Shown here: in pieces, positions 26,720-35,311 of the stretch
Numbering within the stretch: position 1 is the stretch's first letter
How the letters are laid out: every line of letters starts with the position of its first letter
Source: JABFRG01 sp046351415
GTDB taxonomy: Bacteria > Myxococcota_A > Polyangia > Polyangiales > Polyangiaceae
Direction of reading: 5' to 3'
Assembly: GCA_046351415.1 (NCBI GenBank)
Contig: JAXLYO010000013.1
Span: 62,001 to 126,000, forward strand
DNA: 64,000 nt
The notes under the pieces: model-generated
Seen by the model: the letters and a program-made list of their open reading frames with translations, nothing else
What the model was told of the DNA's origin: nothing
Databases searched by the model: none
Translations under genes and position numbers: made by a program

Positions 26720-28873
26720 TCAGGGCGTGCAGGCAGGTCCGGAGGAAACGGGAGCAACGTCGGCGCAGCCCGTGAAGGCAATCGACGAAGCCGGCAGTGC
26801 GGCGCTGATGTCGGCTGCTTCGCCGATGAGACGATGCTTCTCACCGTTTGCAGCGCACGTAACCTCGTTCGTTTGACCCCCGACCACTTCCGCGTGCACG
26901 GAAAACCATCGGTCGCGCGCGGCCGCGCCCAATGGTGCCAGGGAGTCGAGAATGCCGTGAGACACTCCCTTCCATTGATTGCGACGGAGCGTGATGTCCG
27001 TGGGAAAGGCGCAGATGCCGCCGGCGCCGCGTTGATGTTTGAAGAGAAGCGAGGGCGCGGCTTGGGTGCCTTGGAAAAAGACGCGGTTGCCATCGAGCAG
27101 CGCATTCGTGCCCGTAGATTCGAGCGTGATCGCACCGCTGCGGGCACCGAGGTCGGAGCGGAAGAAGGCGCCGATGCGAACCGTGTTGTCGAGAAGCTGT
27201 ATGCCGTCCGAGCCCGACCGAGCTTGCGCTTCACGGGCCACGAAGATTCCACCCGCAGCGAAGTATCGCGTCGCTACCGTGTTGCGCTCCACGACCGCGC
27301 CCGGAGCATCGCCGATCAGGATGCGCCCCATGACTCCGTAGTAGCTGCGGTTGTTCCTGATCAGCACGGACCCTGCGGTCGCCATGTGCACGGCGATGGC
27401 GTCGTCGAAGGTACCGTAGATGGCATTGTCTGCGATCGTCACGTCGTGAACCGCTCGAAGACCGATGGTCTGCTTCCCTTCCCAGCCGGGCGCGTTCGAT
27501 TCACTCACGTCGCAGCGACGTTTTCCGGTCCAGTGTTCATGGGCGTACGTGGTGACGAACAGATTGCGCTCGACGGAGAGCCCATTGACCCCGCGCTTGC
27601 GGGCAACGCCGACGTTGTCGCCTTCCACGAAGAGCGCTTCGGCATAGCTGTCGACGAAGGCAGAATCATGAACGGCCACGTCGCGCGGCGCGATGCAGTC
27701 AGCAGGGAGACACTCGCGCTGGCTCGCACGAATGCCAACGGCGAGCGTTGTCGCGCGCGCAAACACGCCGCGCTGAGCAAGTGGAAGCGGCGTCGGAGCG
27801 TCGGGCGCGCAGTCCGCTACAGCGGGGTCGTACCCTGGCACGAAGAGGCTCGCCTTCATGTCGCGATGTGCGCGCTGGTTCTGGTCGAAGGTGAGGTTCG
27901 AGAAGAGCGTGCGGTCTTGCGTGAACTCGATCGGTGCAGGGGAGTGTGGCGTGCGAGCTTTGACGGCCCACATCGCATCGGGGCGGCCACTGTCGGAGAC
28001 GAGCAGAGGGTTCTGTGTCGTCGTGCCGTAGTCGGCTGCTGCGGGTGATGTGAATGATCCGACATACTGCATGACCGACGCCTGCGAGGGATCTTCGTGA
28101 GTGTAGGAGAACGGCCGCGTGACACCCCACACTTCGGTGCCGAACTTCCTCTCCAGAAACTCGACCCCACGCGAAAGCTTGGCCGGGTCGACTTCGTTCG
28201 CGTTCGGTGTCGCCTCGCGCGCGAACGGATAGATGCCGCTTCGAAAACAGAGAACGAGCGTCGCGTCCGGGTGCGAAATGCGCGTGGCCGAGACGAGTGC
28301 GTTCAGCTGCGTCGTGTTCGAAACTCCTGCTGCTGCTCGGGCCGCTTCGTTGGCCGCATTGCCTTGCGTGAAGCGCACGAGCGGAAGAGCAGATGCGAAG
28401 GATGGCGTGCCCGCTGCGACGTCCCCAGGCAACGGACCCGAGAGCGGATCTGCGACGAAGAGAACGAGTTTTGCCGGGACACCCGCTGCTGCGGGGACCA
28501 GGCGCGAGCCCGCGGTGAAACATGCACTCGCACTAGGGAAGGCTCCGCTCGCGGGCGCTTCACGCGGTTCCCCGGTCACCGGGATCTCGACACGATCGGT
28601 TTCCGTTCCATCGGAAGGGGCGCCGGCGTCCGCATCCGCAGCGTCGCTCGAGTCGTTTGCGGCAGCGTCTTTCGCGTCACTTGTGAGGACGTCACGAAGC
28701 TCGCCTGCATCGATGCCACCTTCGTCGAAGGTGGATGCATCGTTTCGCGCGCCGCCATCGGCATCGACCGGCGGCAAACTGCTCGCGGCTTCACAAGCGA
28801 AGAGGCAAAGCGCTCCGAAAGCAGCGCCGATGTACAGGCGATAAGAAAAGCGAAAATAAGCGGTCCGTTTCAC
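26720..28873 (-). CDS. Right-handed beta-helix surface lipoprotein
   Basis: A 717-residue exported protein. The proposed GTG start follows the GntR stop by one base and gives a signal ending ALCLFAC (lipobox). An Asp/Ala-rich linker runs to about residue 110. The C-terminal half has the short repeating pattern of parallel beta-helix (pectate lyase/NosD-like) proteins: DVAVHDSAFVDSYAEALFVEGDN, LSVERNLFVTT, VTIADNAIYGTFDDAIAVHMA, VLIRNNRSYYGVMGRI, IQLLDNTVRIGAFF. Such folds often bind or cleave polysaccharide; no catalytic residues can be assigned. It is translationally coupled to gntR and followed by a terminator. Confidence 0.78.
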   Translation of the reverse strand: MKRTAYFRFSYRLYIGAAFGALCLFACEAASSLPPVDADGGARNDASTFDEGGIDAGELRDVLTSDAKDAAANDSSDAADADAGAPSDGTETDRVEIPVTGEPREAPASGAFPSASACFTAGSRLVPAAAGVPAKLVLFVADPLSGPLPGDVAAGTPSFASALPLVRFTQGNAANEAARAAAGVSNTTQLNALVSATRISHPDATLVLCFRSGIYPFAREATPNANEVDPAKLSRGVEFLERKFGTEVWGVTRPFSYTHEDPSQASVMQYVGSFTSPAAADYGTTTQNPLLVSDSGRPDAMWAVKARTPHSPAPIEFTQDRTLFSNLTFDQNQRAHRDMKASLFVPGYDPAVADCAPDAPTPLPLAQRGVFARATTLAVGIRASQRECLPADCIAPRDVAVHDSAFVDSYAEALFVEGDNVGVARKRGVNGLSVERNLFVTTYAHEHWTGKRRCDVSESNAPGWEGKQTIGLRAVHDVTIADNAIYGTFDDAIAVHMATAGSVLIRNNRSYYGVMGRILIGDAPGAVVERNTVATRYFAAGGIFVAREAQARSGSDGIQLLDNTVRIGAFFRSDLGARSGAITLESTGTNALLDGNRVFFQGTQAAPSLLFKHQRGAGGICAFPTDITLRRNQWKGVSHGILDSLAPLGAAARDRWFSVHAEVVGGQTNEVTCAANGEKHRLIGEAADISAALPASSIAFTGCADVAPVSSGPACTP

Positions 28874-28874
28874 G

Positions 28875-29573
28875 TTACTTCTTCTTTTTGGGTGGAGGTC
28901 GGGAACTATCCCGACGCGTTGCTGTTGCTTCGACCAAGGCAAGAATCTGGGAGAAGCCCTCTTCGCCCGAACGCGAGCGTGACGGTGGCTCGATAATCCA
29001 GGCGACGACGCGCTCGAAGGCTCGCAGGTCGACCTCCGATGGAATCGGAATGTCGCGCATCGCCACGCGATACCAGTGCGTCAAGAGGACGAGGGCATCG
29101 TTTCGTGCAATCGAATTGACCGCCGACCAGAAGGAGAGCAGGGCGGCAGGGCGGTGCTTGGGCGTCGCTTGCGCGAGTAGAGACAGCGCTCCTTTGAGCG
29201 TCATGTGATCCATCGGCGTTGCGCGCTTTCGTGCGAGCGTGCATGCAAGGGTAAGCAGCGCGGTGCGGATTTCGAGAACGTCGCCGCGAAGCTTTGGGTC
29301 GCCCTTCTTTTCGCTTTCGCGGACGAGTGCGCGCAGCACCACCGCGCTCGTCGAAGAACGAGGGTCCACGACTACTGTTCCACGTTTTCGCCGAGCTTCC
29401 ACGAGGCCATGGACCTCGAGTTGCTTGAGAGCTTCGCGCACGGAACCACGGCTCGCATCGAAGCGCTCCATGAGTTCGTGCTCCGTGGGGAGCACCTGCT
29501 CGGGACGGAACACCCCCGCAGCAATTTCCCCGAGAAGTAGATCCGCAATCGCGTCAGCTTTCCACGTCGGCAT
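28875..29573 (-). CDS. GntR/FadR-family transcriptional regulator
   Basis: A 232-residue DNA-binding protein. Residues 1-75 are a winged helix of GntR type: KADAIADLLLGEIAAGVFRPEQVLPTEHELMERFDASRGSVREALKQLEVHGLVEARRKRG. The C-terminal part is all-helical like the FCD/FadR effector domain, but the metal-binding His residues of FCD proteins are not obvious. The tail is basic (RPPPKKKK). It is the first gene of the lipoprotein operon; an operator-like half palindrome lies 20 bases upstream of its ATG, so autoregulation is likely. Confidence 0.87.
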   Translation of the reverse strand: MPTWKADAIADLLLGEIAAGVFRPEQVLPTEHELMERFDASRGSVREALKQLEVHGLVEARRKRGTVVVDPRSSTSAVVLRALVRESEKKGDPKLRGDVLEIRTALLTLACTLARKRATPMDHMTLKGALSLLAQATPKHRPAALLSFWSAVNSIARNDALVLLTHWYRVAMRDIPIPSEVDLRAFERVVAWIIEPPSRSRSGEEGFSQILALVEATATRRDSSRPPPKKKK

Positions 29574-29592
29574 GCTCGCCCTCTGTGGGTTA

Positions 29593-29607
29593 TTATGTAG
29601 GATATAT
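29593..29607. promoter_or_regulatory. Putative GntR operator (site D) at the gntR promoter
   Basis: TTATGTAGGATATAT keeps the left half-site TTATGT and the 3-base spacer, with a degenerate right half (ATATAT for ACATAA). It lies 20 bases upstream of the gntR start codon. Confidence 0.45.
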
Positions 29608-29699
29608 TGCGAAGCGCAAGCCCCGAAGAGCCCGAGACGACGTACGCTACGTGGGCGCCCGCTCGGCAGCGGGCGGCATGTACGTTTCGTTGGCTGCCG

Positions 29700-30422
29700 T
29701 TACGGGGTCGGAAGCTGAAAACAATAAAAGGTCTGCGAGTTCCCGCAGGAAGGTGCCAGCACATCACCCAACCAACGCGAAGGCGCGTCGTGGAAGCCCA
29801 CGAGGGCGAAGAGGGATGCTCCGCGGTCGGTCCAGCCGTTGCAGTTGTTGGTCATCGACCCCACCCACGGGTACGAAGCAGGCGTCTGCCCCACCACGTT
29901 GAGGATGGGGCGGCTCGGGATGGGGGTGCCTTTTAGCGTAGTGAGTACCGGAAGGTCCTGGGTGTCGCCCACGTTGTACCAGCCACCGGGAGCATCGTTG
30001 CCGAATGTCGTTCGTGGATCTTTTTCATCGACCCACAAGAACGCGCGCCACTTGGCGGTCGAGCCGCCGTATTGGCCAAGGTAGTCGACCCGACAAGACT
30101 CGTCCGCTTGGGCCTGTGCGCTTCTGCCCCCGTCGGGAAGAAGACCAAAGTCTCCTTGCTTGCCATTGCTCGATACGAACACGCGGTATCTGAACTGGGT
30201 TGCCGCGTCGCCCGCGTCCGTCGGGGGCGCGGAGTCTCGATCTCCTTGGCGAACGTCGGGACCTGCAGCGGCGTCTTGTGCGAGCGTCGCGGCCGGCGAC
30301 GTCATCTCGTTTGCAAGACTGTACGAAGGAATTGCGCCGCAGGCCCACGCCGCGAAGAGTGCCGCGAGAAAAAGAGTGAGGGCAAGCGTTTGCCAGAGCT
30401 TCGAGCCACTACCGTTCAGCAC
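29700..30422 (-). CDS. DUF1554-like lipoprotein
   Basis: A 240-residue lipoprotein with lipobox AAWAC and an Asp/Ala-rich linker. The rest resembles DUF1554, a domain expanded in Leptospira surface proteins: YRVFVSSNGKQGDFG, a QAQADESCRVDY segment with the conserved Cys, RAFLWVDEKDPRTTFGN, VGSMTNNCNGWT, and an end at QTFYCFQLP. The start is GTG, giving a good signal. It is very similar to the 32184-32900 product, including a shared WYNVGDTQDLPVL segment. Function of the domain is unknown; a C-type-lectin-like fold has been suggested for similar layouts but cannot be shown here. Confidence 0.8.
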   Translation of the reverse strand: MLNGSGSKLWQTLALTLFLAALFAAWACGAIPSYSLANEMTSPAATLAQDAAAGPDVRQGDRDSAPPTDAGDAATQFRYRVFVSSNGKQGDFGLLPDGGRSAQAQADESCRVDYLGQYGGSTAKWRAFLWVDEKDPRTTFGNDAPGGWYNVGDTQDLPVLTTLKGTPIPSRPILNVVGQTPASYPWVGSMTNNCNGWTDRGASLFALVGFHDAPSRWLGDVLAPSCGNSQTFYCFQLPTP

Positions 30423-30489
30423 GTGTACCGAAGAAGGTTACCACAAGAACAGGGCGGCGGATCGACCTGCGCCGTGTGGCGCCGCGGCA

Positions 30490-31278
30490 TCACTCGGATG
30501 CGGGGGCGCCGACCGGAGGCATGCACCCGACGCGGCACTTCTTCCGCTCGGTTCGATCGTACCAGCGAAGGAAGATCTTCGAGAGCGGGTGCTGGAGCGG
30601 AGGCTCGAGGAGAGCATTCGAACGCGCGAAACACTCTTCGAAGCACGCATTGAAGCGCTCTTCTTCGAGTCGTGCTTCCTCGGCCTTTCGATGGGCTATT
30701 TCTTCCGGCGTTTCGCGCGTCACCGCGTCTACCCAGACGACCCCGCGCGGTGCGCGCAGAAGGTCGAGCAGGTCGACGGGCAGTTCGCACGCTTCGCCGT
30801 GCTGGCAGTTCATGAATCGGCCGTCTACTCCGATGGCGCCATCGCGGACGAGATCGAGGGACATCGAGTGGTCGAGGCGCTTGTGCGTGACACTCGCGCT
30901 GATGTGGTGAAAGCCCGGCAGTCCGCGCTTCACCTTGATGGGGACGAAGCATTGACGGGCCTCGAGCGAGCAGCGATCGACGTGCTGTCCGAGTTCGATG
31001 AATCGCGCGCCGTTGGTTCCCTCGTCCTTCTGCACGGCCACTTCTTGGATGTGCATGAGGATCGTCGCTTCCCACTGCTCGGCGCACGCCTGCCGCGTAC
31101 GAAGACTGAGGAGATACTCCCGATACGCTTGCTCGGTACCCTCGCTCGGGATCTCGAGCGACGGACAGGTCGAGCGCGCGTCTAGCTCCCGCTTCGAACT
31201 CGCGCCGCAGGCGAGCAACAGAAGCGCGAACAAGGTCCCCCCACGAGGGACACGTCGCGTGCGTCCACCAGACCCCAT
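30490..31278 (-). CDS. Cys-rich lipoprotein of unknown function
   Basis: A 262-residue protein with signal MGSGGRTRRVPRGGTLFALLLLACG (lipobox LLLLAC). A TTG 12 bases upstream is an alternative start. The middle region has scattered Cys (ACAEQW, RCSLEARQCF, NCQHGEAC) and the C-terminal third is a charged helix (TPEEIAHRKAEEARLEEERFNACFEECFARSN) ending in CRVGCMPP. No domain recognised. It sits among DUF1554-like genes on the same strand. Confidence 0.68.
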   Translation of the reverse strand: MGSGGRTRRVPRGGTLFALLLLACGASSKRELDARSTCPSLEIPSEGTEQAYREYLLSLRTRQACAEQWEATILMHIQEVAVQKDEGTNGARFIELGQHVDRCSLEARQCFVPIKVKRGLPGFHHISASVTHKRLDHSMSLDLVRDGAIGVDGRFMNCQHGEACELPVDLLDLLRAPRGVVWVDAVTRETPEEIAHRKAEEARLEEERFNACFEECFARSNALLEPPLQHPLSKIFLRWYDRTERKKCRVGCMPPVGAPASE

Positions 31279-31419
31279 TGCGCCAGCCAAGATACACGCA
31301 GCACGTCCCGCGATACAAAACTGTAGAGGCTATGCTTGAGCTTGAGCAAGGCGGGGTCGCAGTGCGTAGCGGCTTGTCCTTCCGCTGACGGCTGGACACG
31401 GGGTAGCGTGGAAGTCCCG

Positions 31420-32124
31420 ATGCGCACCACCCAGCGGACGGCAATCCCCTACGCCCTTGGTCTCCAGGGCTTGATCGCTTGCGCGGAGTTGCCGGAATTC
31501 ATCGGGTACGCGCCACCCCCCACCGACGGCGGCGCGACCTTGGATGGGGCCGAGGGCGACGGGACTATCGGCGTCGACCGCGATGCGAGCGACGCACGAG
31601 ATTCAATGAACCCGGATGGGGAGCCACCGGCCTGCAAGAGAATCTTCCTGAGCAGCTCGAGCAGCGGGAACTTCGGTGGACGCTCGAGTGTGGACCTATG
31701 GTGCAAGAATCGCGCGATAGCGAACGGACTGAGCGGCTCGTGGCTGGCGCTCATTGCGGTGTCGGGCGAATCCGCTACGAACGCTGTGAATCGTACGGTG
31801 CTCAACCCTTCCGCCGCCGGGTGGTGCAATCTGCGGGGCGAGGTGCTTTTCGCGAGTGGCTCTGACTTTCCCAGAAACAATCCCCTCGCTTCGATCACGT
31901 ACGAGGACGGGACGAGCGTTGGCAACAGCGTGCAAATTTGGACAGGGATGTCTTCCGCGGCAGAGGTCACGTGTAGCGACTGGAACGGTTCCACTGGATT
32001 TTTCGGGAACTATGCCGAGCTGTTCTCGGACGGAGGTTTTGGCAGCGGAGGATGGCTGGGGAACCTCGCCAACACGTCAGGGGGGTGCGATGGCTCGCGA
32101 TTGGTGTACTGCGTGGAGCAGTAG
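31420..32124 (+). CDS. DUF1554-like lipoprotein
   Basis: A 234-residue lipoprotein with lipobox GLIAC. After a Asp/Gly-rich linker it carries the clearest DUF1554 pattern in the cluster: CKRIFLSSSSSGNFGG, SVDLWCKNRAIANGLSGSWLALIAV, TVLNPSAAGWCNLRGEVLF, WTGMSSAAEVTCSDWNG and the terminal DGSRLVYCVEQ, which matches the LYCFEQ-type end of Leptospira members. It is the only cluster member on the plus strand and is convergent with its paralogue at 32184-32900. Confidence 0.82.
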   Translation: MRTTQRTAIPYALGLQGLIACAELPEFIGYAPPPTDGGATLDGAEGDGTIGVDRDASDARDSMNPDGEPPACKRIFLSSSSSGNFGGRSSVDLWCKNRAIANGLSGSWLALIAVSGESATNAVNRTVLNPSAAGWCNLRGEVLFASGSDFPRNNPLASITYEDGTSVGNSVQIWTGMSSAAEVTCSDWNGSTGFFGNYAELFSDGGFGSGGWLGNLANTSGGCDGSRLVYCVEQ

Positions 32125-32183
32125 CGAGCGAATGGAGACGTTCATCGCGGGCTCGATGCGCGGCCGTCGTCTCCCTTGAGGCC

Positions 32184-32900
32184 CTACGGAACCTGAAAAC
32201 AGTAGAAGGTGTGAGCGCTCGCGCAGACGGGGGTCGTCCCATCGCTGAACCATTGGGAAGGGATGTCGGGGGAGCCCACCGGCGCGAACGCGGACGATCC
32301 CCCATACGTCCAGCCGCTGCAGTTGTTCGTGCTCGACCCAACCCAGGGTTTTTGCGCAGGCGCCTGTCCCACCACGTTGAGGATGGCCCGACTGGGGATG
32401 GGGTTGCCGCTCAGCGTCGAGAGCACGGGGAGGTCTTGGGTGTCTCCCACGTTGTACCAGCCGAAGGGAGCGTCGTTGCCAAAGGTCTTGCGTGGATCGT
32501 TGTTGTCGACCCACAAGAGTGCGCGAAACTTCGCGTTCGTTCCGGGATAGTGGCCTTCGTAGTCAGTGACGCAGGCCTTGTCGGCTTCGGCTTGTGCGTT
32601 GGTGCCTCCGTCGGGAAGGATTGCGAAAGCTCCCTGCACGGCGTTGCTCGACACGAATACGCGATACTTGAAGCGGCCAGACGCATCGCTTGCATCCACG
32701 GGGGATGCGGCGTCACGGTCTTCCAAACGTGCGTCGAGATCTGCGCCCGCGTCTTGCTCGAAGGTCGCATCGACGGATGTCTCCGCGGAAGCCAATCCGT
32801 ACGAGGGGATTGCGGCGCAAGCCCAGGCCGAGAGAAGTGCGGAAACACACAGCGTTGGGACGATGGTTCGCTGAAGCCTTGGGCGCGTTCCCTTCTCCAT
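32184..32900 (-). CDS. DUF1554-like lipoprotein
   Basis: A 238-residue lipoprotein (lipobox SAWAC) and close paralogue of the 29700-30422 product. Shared segments include CAAIPSYGLAS, FKYRVFVSSNAVQGAF, WVDNNDPRKTFGNDAPFGWYN and NNCSGWTYGG, and it ends HTFYCFQVP. The duplication with intervening diverged members suggests ongoing family expansion at this locus. Confidence 0.82.
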   Translation of the reverse strand: MEKGTRPRLQRTIVPTLCVSALLSAWACAAIPSYGLASAETSVDATFEQDAGADLDARLEDRDAASPVDASDASGRFKYRVFVSSNAVQGAFAILPDGGTNAQAEADKACVTDYEGHYPGTNAKFRALLWVDNNDPRKTFGNDAPFGWYNVGDTQDLPVLSTLSGNPIPSRAILNVVGQAPAQKPWVGSSTNNCSGWTYGGSSAFAPVGSPDIPSQWFSDGTTPVCASAHTFYCFQVP

Positions 32901-32984
32901 GTGCCGGACGAGACTATACCATACGGGCGCGTCACGCCGATCAGAGTGTCCATGAGCTCGCGCAGCGCCTCGAGATTCTGGGCA

Positions 32985-33437
32985 TCAAGTAGAGCCTGAC
33001 GCGAGCTTCGTGCCTTCGCTCAGCCACGCCGCAAACGAGCCGAGAGGTTTGGCCTCCTCTTCGCGTTGCAGTTCGAACAATGTCCAGCCTTCCTTCGTTT
33101 CGAGCGCAAAGAGCTCCGCGCCGTCCGCACTCGAGACCAGCGTGCCTTCGCGAGCGATGCGTTGCGCCTCCGCGTCCTCGTAGTCGTCCTCCGTTGGAGG
33201 AAACTCTCCATCGAAGTCGTTGCCGAGACACCGCACGAGAACGCCTTGCCAAGTGGACGGTGCGAGGCGTTCCCACGCGTCGCTGTCCGGGCGACTCTTG
33301 CCGCGCGCGAGCTTCTTGCAGATCTGTGCAAATCGCGTCGGGCTCGGAGAGGTGTCCTCCTTGAGTACCGCCTGTACCGCGCGCAGTGGGTACCCTACCG
33401 CGAGCAAGAGTCCTTCGATCTCTGTCCTGTCGCTCAT
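32985..33437 (-). CDS. Hypothetical cytoplasmic protein
   Basis: A protein of about 150 residues without signal peptide. The N-terminal part is helical (EIEGLLLAVGYPLRAVQAVLKED, PTRFAQICKKLARG), the C-terminal part mixed and acidic (FPPTEDDYEDAEAQRIAREG, ADGAELFALETKEGWTLFELQ). I do not recognise it; the layout recalls immunity or SUKH-like small proteins but no motif proves it. Two further Met codons lie up to 48 bases upstream (33455, 33485) and no Shine-Dalgarno decides between them. Confidence 0.55.
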   Translation of the reverse strand: MSDRTEIEGLLLAVGYPLRAVQAVLKEDTSPSPTRFAQICKKLARGKSRPDSDAWERLAPSTWQGVLVRCLGNDFDGEFPPTEDDYEDAEAQRIAREGTLVSSADGAELFALETKEGWTLFELQREEEAKPLGSFAAWLSEGTKLASGST

Positions 33438-33518
33438 GAGAGGAGTGTACGCCATCGATGTGGGATCGCTTCCTTCACGATCCATCTAAGCGCCTGCTGC
33501 GAGCGAACCGCAGAGCTC

Positions 33519-34271
33519 TCATGGAGGTTGCTGCACGCAGTAGAGCGCGGCTTGCTCCGTGCAAGCTCGTGGCCCATCTCCCCCCGAGAACCAATCGATT
33601 CCCGTGCCAGTGGGTTTCCCGACGATGGCGTTCTTGGCGGAGTCGCGCCAGAGGTTGCAATTCTCCTCCGCTGCTGTCGTCCCGAACCACACGTTCGATG
33701 TGGGGACTTGGCCGTTTTCGTCGAGGATGGGAGGCGCGCCAGCGGGGCGCACTTGTTGCAGCTTCAGGCTGCCGGGGGTGAAGAGCTGTGTTCCGGGCGC
33801 TCCCGAACCCGTAACCTGGTACAGGCCGCCGGGCGGAATCACGACGCGGTCGAACGCATTGATGGTGGTCCCGCCGTCGCCGTCGGAGAGCACCTCCGTC
33901 GTGAGAAGCGCCTTCCAGGGAGTGCAGGAATCGATCTTTGCGCCGCGCGTCGCGCAAATGCCGTCCGCTGCGTTGCTGACGTCGGGCTTGCCCTGTGCGA
34001 AGTCGCCTGCCAGAGGAACGGCCGTCACGAACATGACGTACTTGCTCGGGGGTGAAGCATCGGCACACTGCTTCTTGCCGCCATCCCTCTCGAAATCCCC
34101 GTCGAACGGGGGGCCGCTGTCCACGAAACCTCCGTCGGCGTTGGGCGAAGTCGCGTCGGTGGGGGCGCCGCCAGTGACAATGAAGTCCGGGATCGTGGCA
34201 CATGCGACCCACAGGAGCGCGGCGAATCCGACACTGGCGACGCCGACACGACCTAAAAGTGTACGATACAT
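33519..34271 (-). CDS. DUF1554-like lipoprotein, more diverged
   Basis: A 250-residue lipoprotein with lipobox LWVAC and an Asp/Gly-rich linker. It is DUF1554-like: PSKYVMFVTAVPLAGDFAQG, GICATRGAKIDSCTPWKALLTTEVLSDGDGG, VWFGTTAAEENCNLWRD, GPRACTEQAALYCVQQP. The end matches the family's YCxxQ end. GGAGG lies 3 bases before the ATG. It overlaps the preceding TPR gene by 19 bases and is probably co-transcribed with it. Confidence 0.76.
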   Translation of the reverse strand: MYRTLLGRVGVASVGFAALLWVACATIPDFIVTGGAPTDATSPNADGGFVDSGPPFDGDFERDGGKKQCADASPPSKYVMFVTAVPLAGDFAQGKPDVSNAADGICATRGAKIDSCTPWKALLTTEVLSDGDGGTTINAFDRVVIPPGGLYQVTGSGAPGTQLFTPGSLKLQQVRPAGAPPILDENGQVPTSNVWFGTTAAEENCNLWRDSAKNAIVGKPTGTGIDWFSGGDGPRACTEQAALYCVQQPP

Positions 34272-35284
34272 GTACCTCCGCCGAGAGCAGGCGCGCAGAG
34301 AGCGCGAGCAGACCCTCTCGGCGTGTCGTTCTTCGTCGCGAGAAAGAGTGCAACCGCGGAAATCGCGAACGCACCACTGGCGGCGAATGCGATGGCCTGC
34401 GGAGCCATGCTCACGGAAAGCTGGCTGCGCAGAGAGTTGCATCGGTCCACTTCGCTCTGAGGGATCTTCTGCGGACAACCTTGCAGTTCGAGCTCTTCCG
34501 TCGCCGAAGCAACCTGCCCATTGCGTACGACGAGCAGCACGGTGCCTGCCGCCGCAGATGCGAGTGCCGCTCCTCCCAGGACCCATACGAGCGGCGAGGG
34601 GCCCGAGCTAGCCGCTCCACGGGTGGTATCCTTTGCTGGACTTGGCTGCGCGAGGTCTGGTTTGGCGGGAAGCAACGATGGCCCCGGCGGAGCCTCTGTG
34701 AACTCGAAGGCGATGTCCGTCGTCAGCCCTTCCTTGGCCGAGAATGTCTTCGACTGGAGCTCACGCGTGCCATCCAACACGACGAGTCGATGGGTCAACG
34801 GGTCTATGGGGATCGGCACGCCGGGCGTGACCGCAAGCACTTTGCCATCGAGTTCGAAGCGAGCGCCCGGGGGCGGGGTTCCCAAGATACGCACTTTGGG
34901 CAAGCGCGGTGTCAGGGCTGCGATGCGCTGCGAAGCCTGGTCTGCCCACTTGTCACGCTTGGCGCGTTTCGCCTCATCGCGCGCCAGGGTGTAGGTCTCG
35001 ATGGAAGAGGCGATCTTGTCAAGCTTCTCGTAGCACTCCGCGAGATTCAGCAACGTCCCCGCCGCGGGGTCGGCCTTCTGGGAAGCCTCCAGAAGACGCG
35101 CCGCAGCCTCGAATTGGCCCTGCATCATCGCCTTTCGGCCGTCTTCGAACAGTTGGTCTGCGGATGCGTTAGGGGCCGCGGGTTGTGCTCCTACCGTCCG
35201 CGCGAGCAGCGAAACCGAAAGGAGCAGGGCGGAGGCCATGCAGCCGACAGAGAAGCGTGACAGGCGCATGAGAAACCCGATCAT
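34253..35284 (-). CDS. Exported TPR protein with two C-terminal membrane helices
   Basis: A 343-residue protein. After a signal sequence ending about ARTVGAQP come tetratricopeptide-like helices (ADQLFEDGRKAMMQGQFEAAARLLEASQKADPAAGTLLNLAECYEKLDKIASSIETYTLARDEA), a PEGA-like beta region (VRILGTPPPGARFELDGKVL) and two hydrophobic helices near residues 232-253 and 293-315. This layout is common in myxobacteria next to Ser/Thr kinases; the divergent kinase gene starts only 27 bases away, and the two may act in one pathway. A second Met 15 bases downstream is an alternative start. Confidence 0.78.
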   Translation of the reverse strand: MIGFLMRLSRFSVGCMASALLLSVSLLARTVGAQPAAPNASADQLFEDGRKAMMQGQFEAAARLLEASQKADPAAGTLLNLAECYEKLDKIASSIETYTLARDEAKRAKRDKWADQASQRIAALTPRLPKVRILGTPPPGARFELDGKVLAVTPGVPIPIDPLTHRLVVLDGTRELQSKTFSAKEGLTTDIAFEFTEAPPGPSLLPAKPDLAQPSPAKDTTRGAASSGPSPLVWVLGGAALASAAAGTVLLVVRNGQVASATEELELQGCPQKIPQSEVDRCNSLRSQLSVSMAPQAIAFAASGAFAISAVALFLATKNDTPRGSARALCAPALGGGTCIVHF

Positions 35285-35311
35285 ACAGGAAATGCGGGCG
35301 CGTCGCCCTTC

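Noticed and set aside
29593..29607. Interpreting the operator sites as promoter -10 elements only
   Set aside because: The inverted symmetry TTATGT-N3-ACATAA recurring at four places in one operon is better explained by a dimeric regulator, though -10 overlap is likely.
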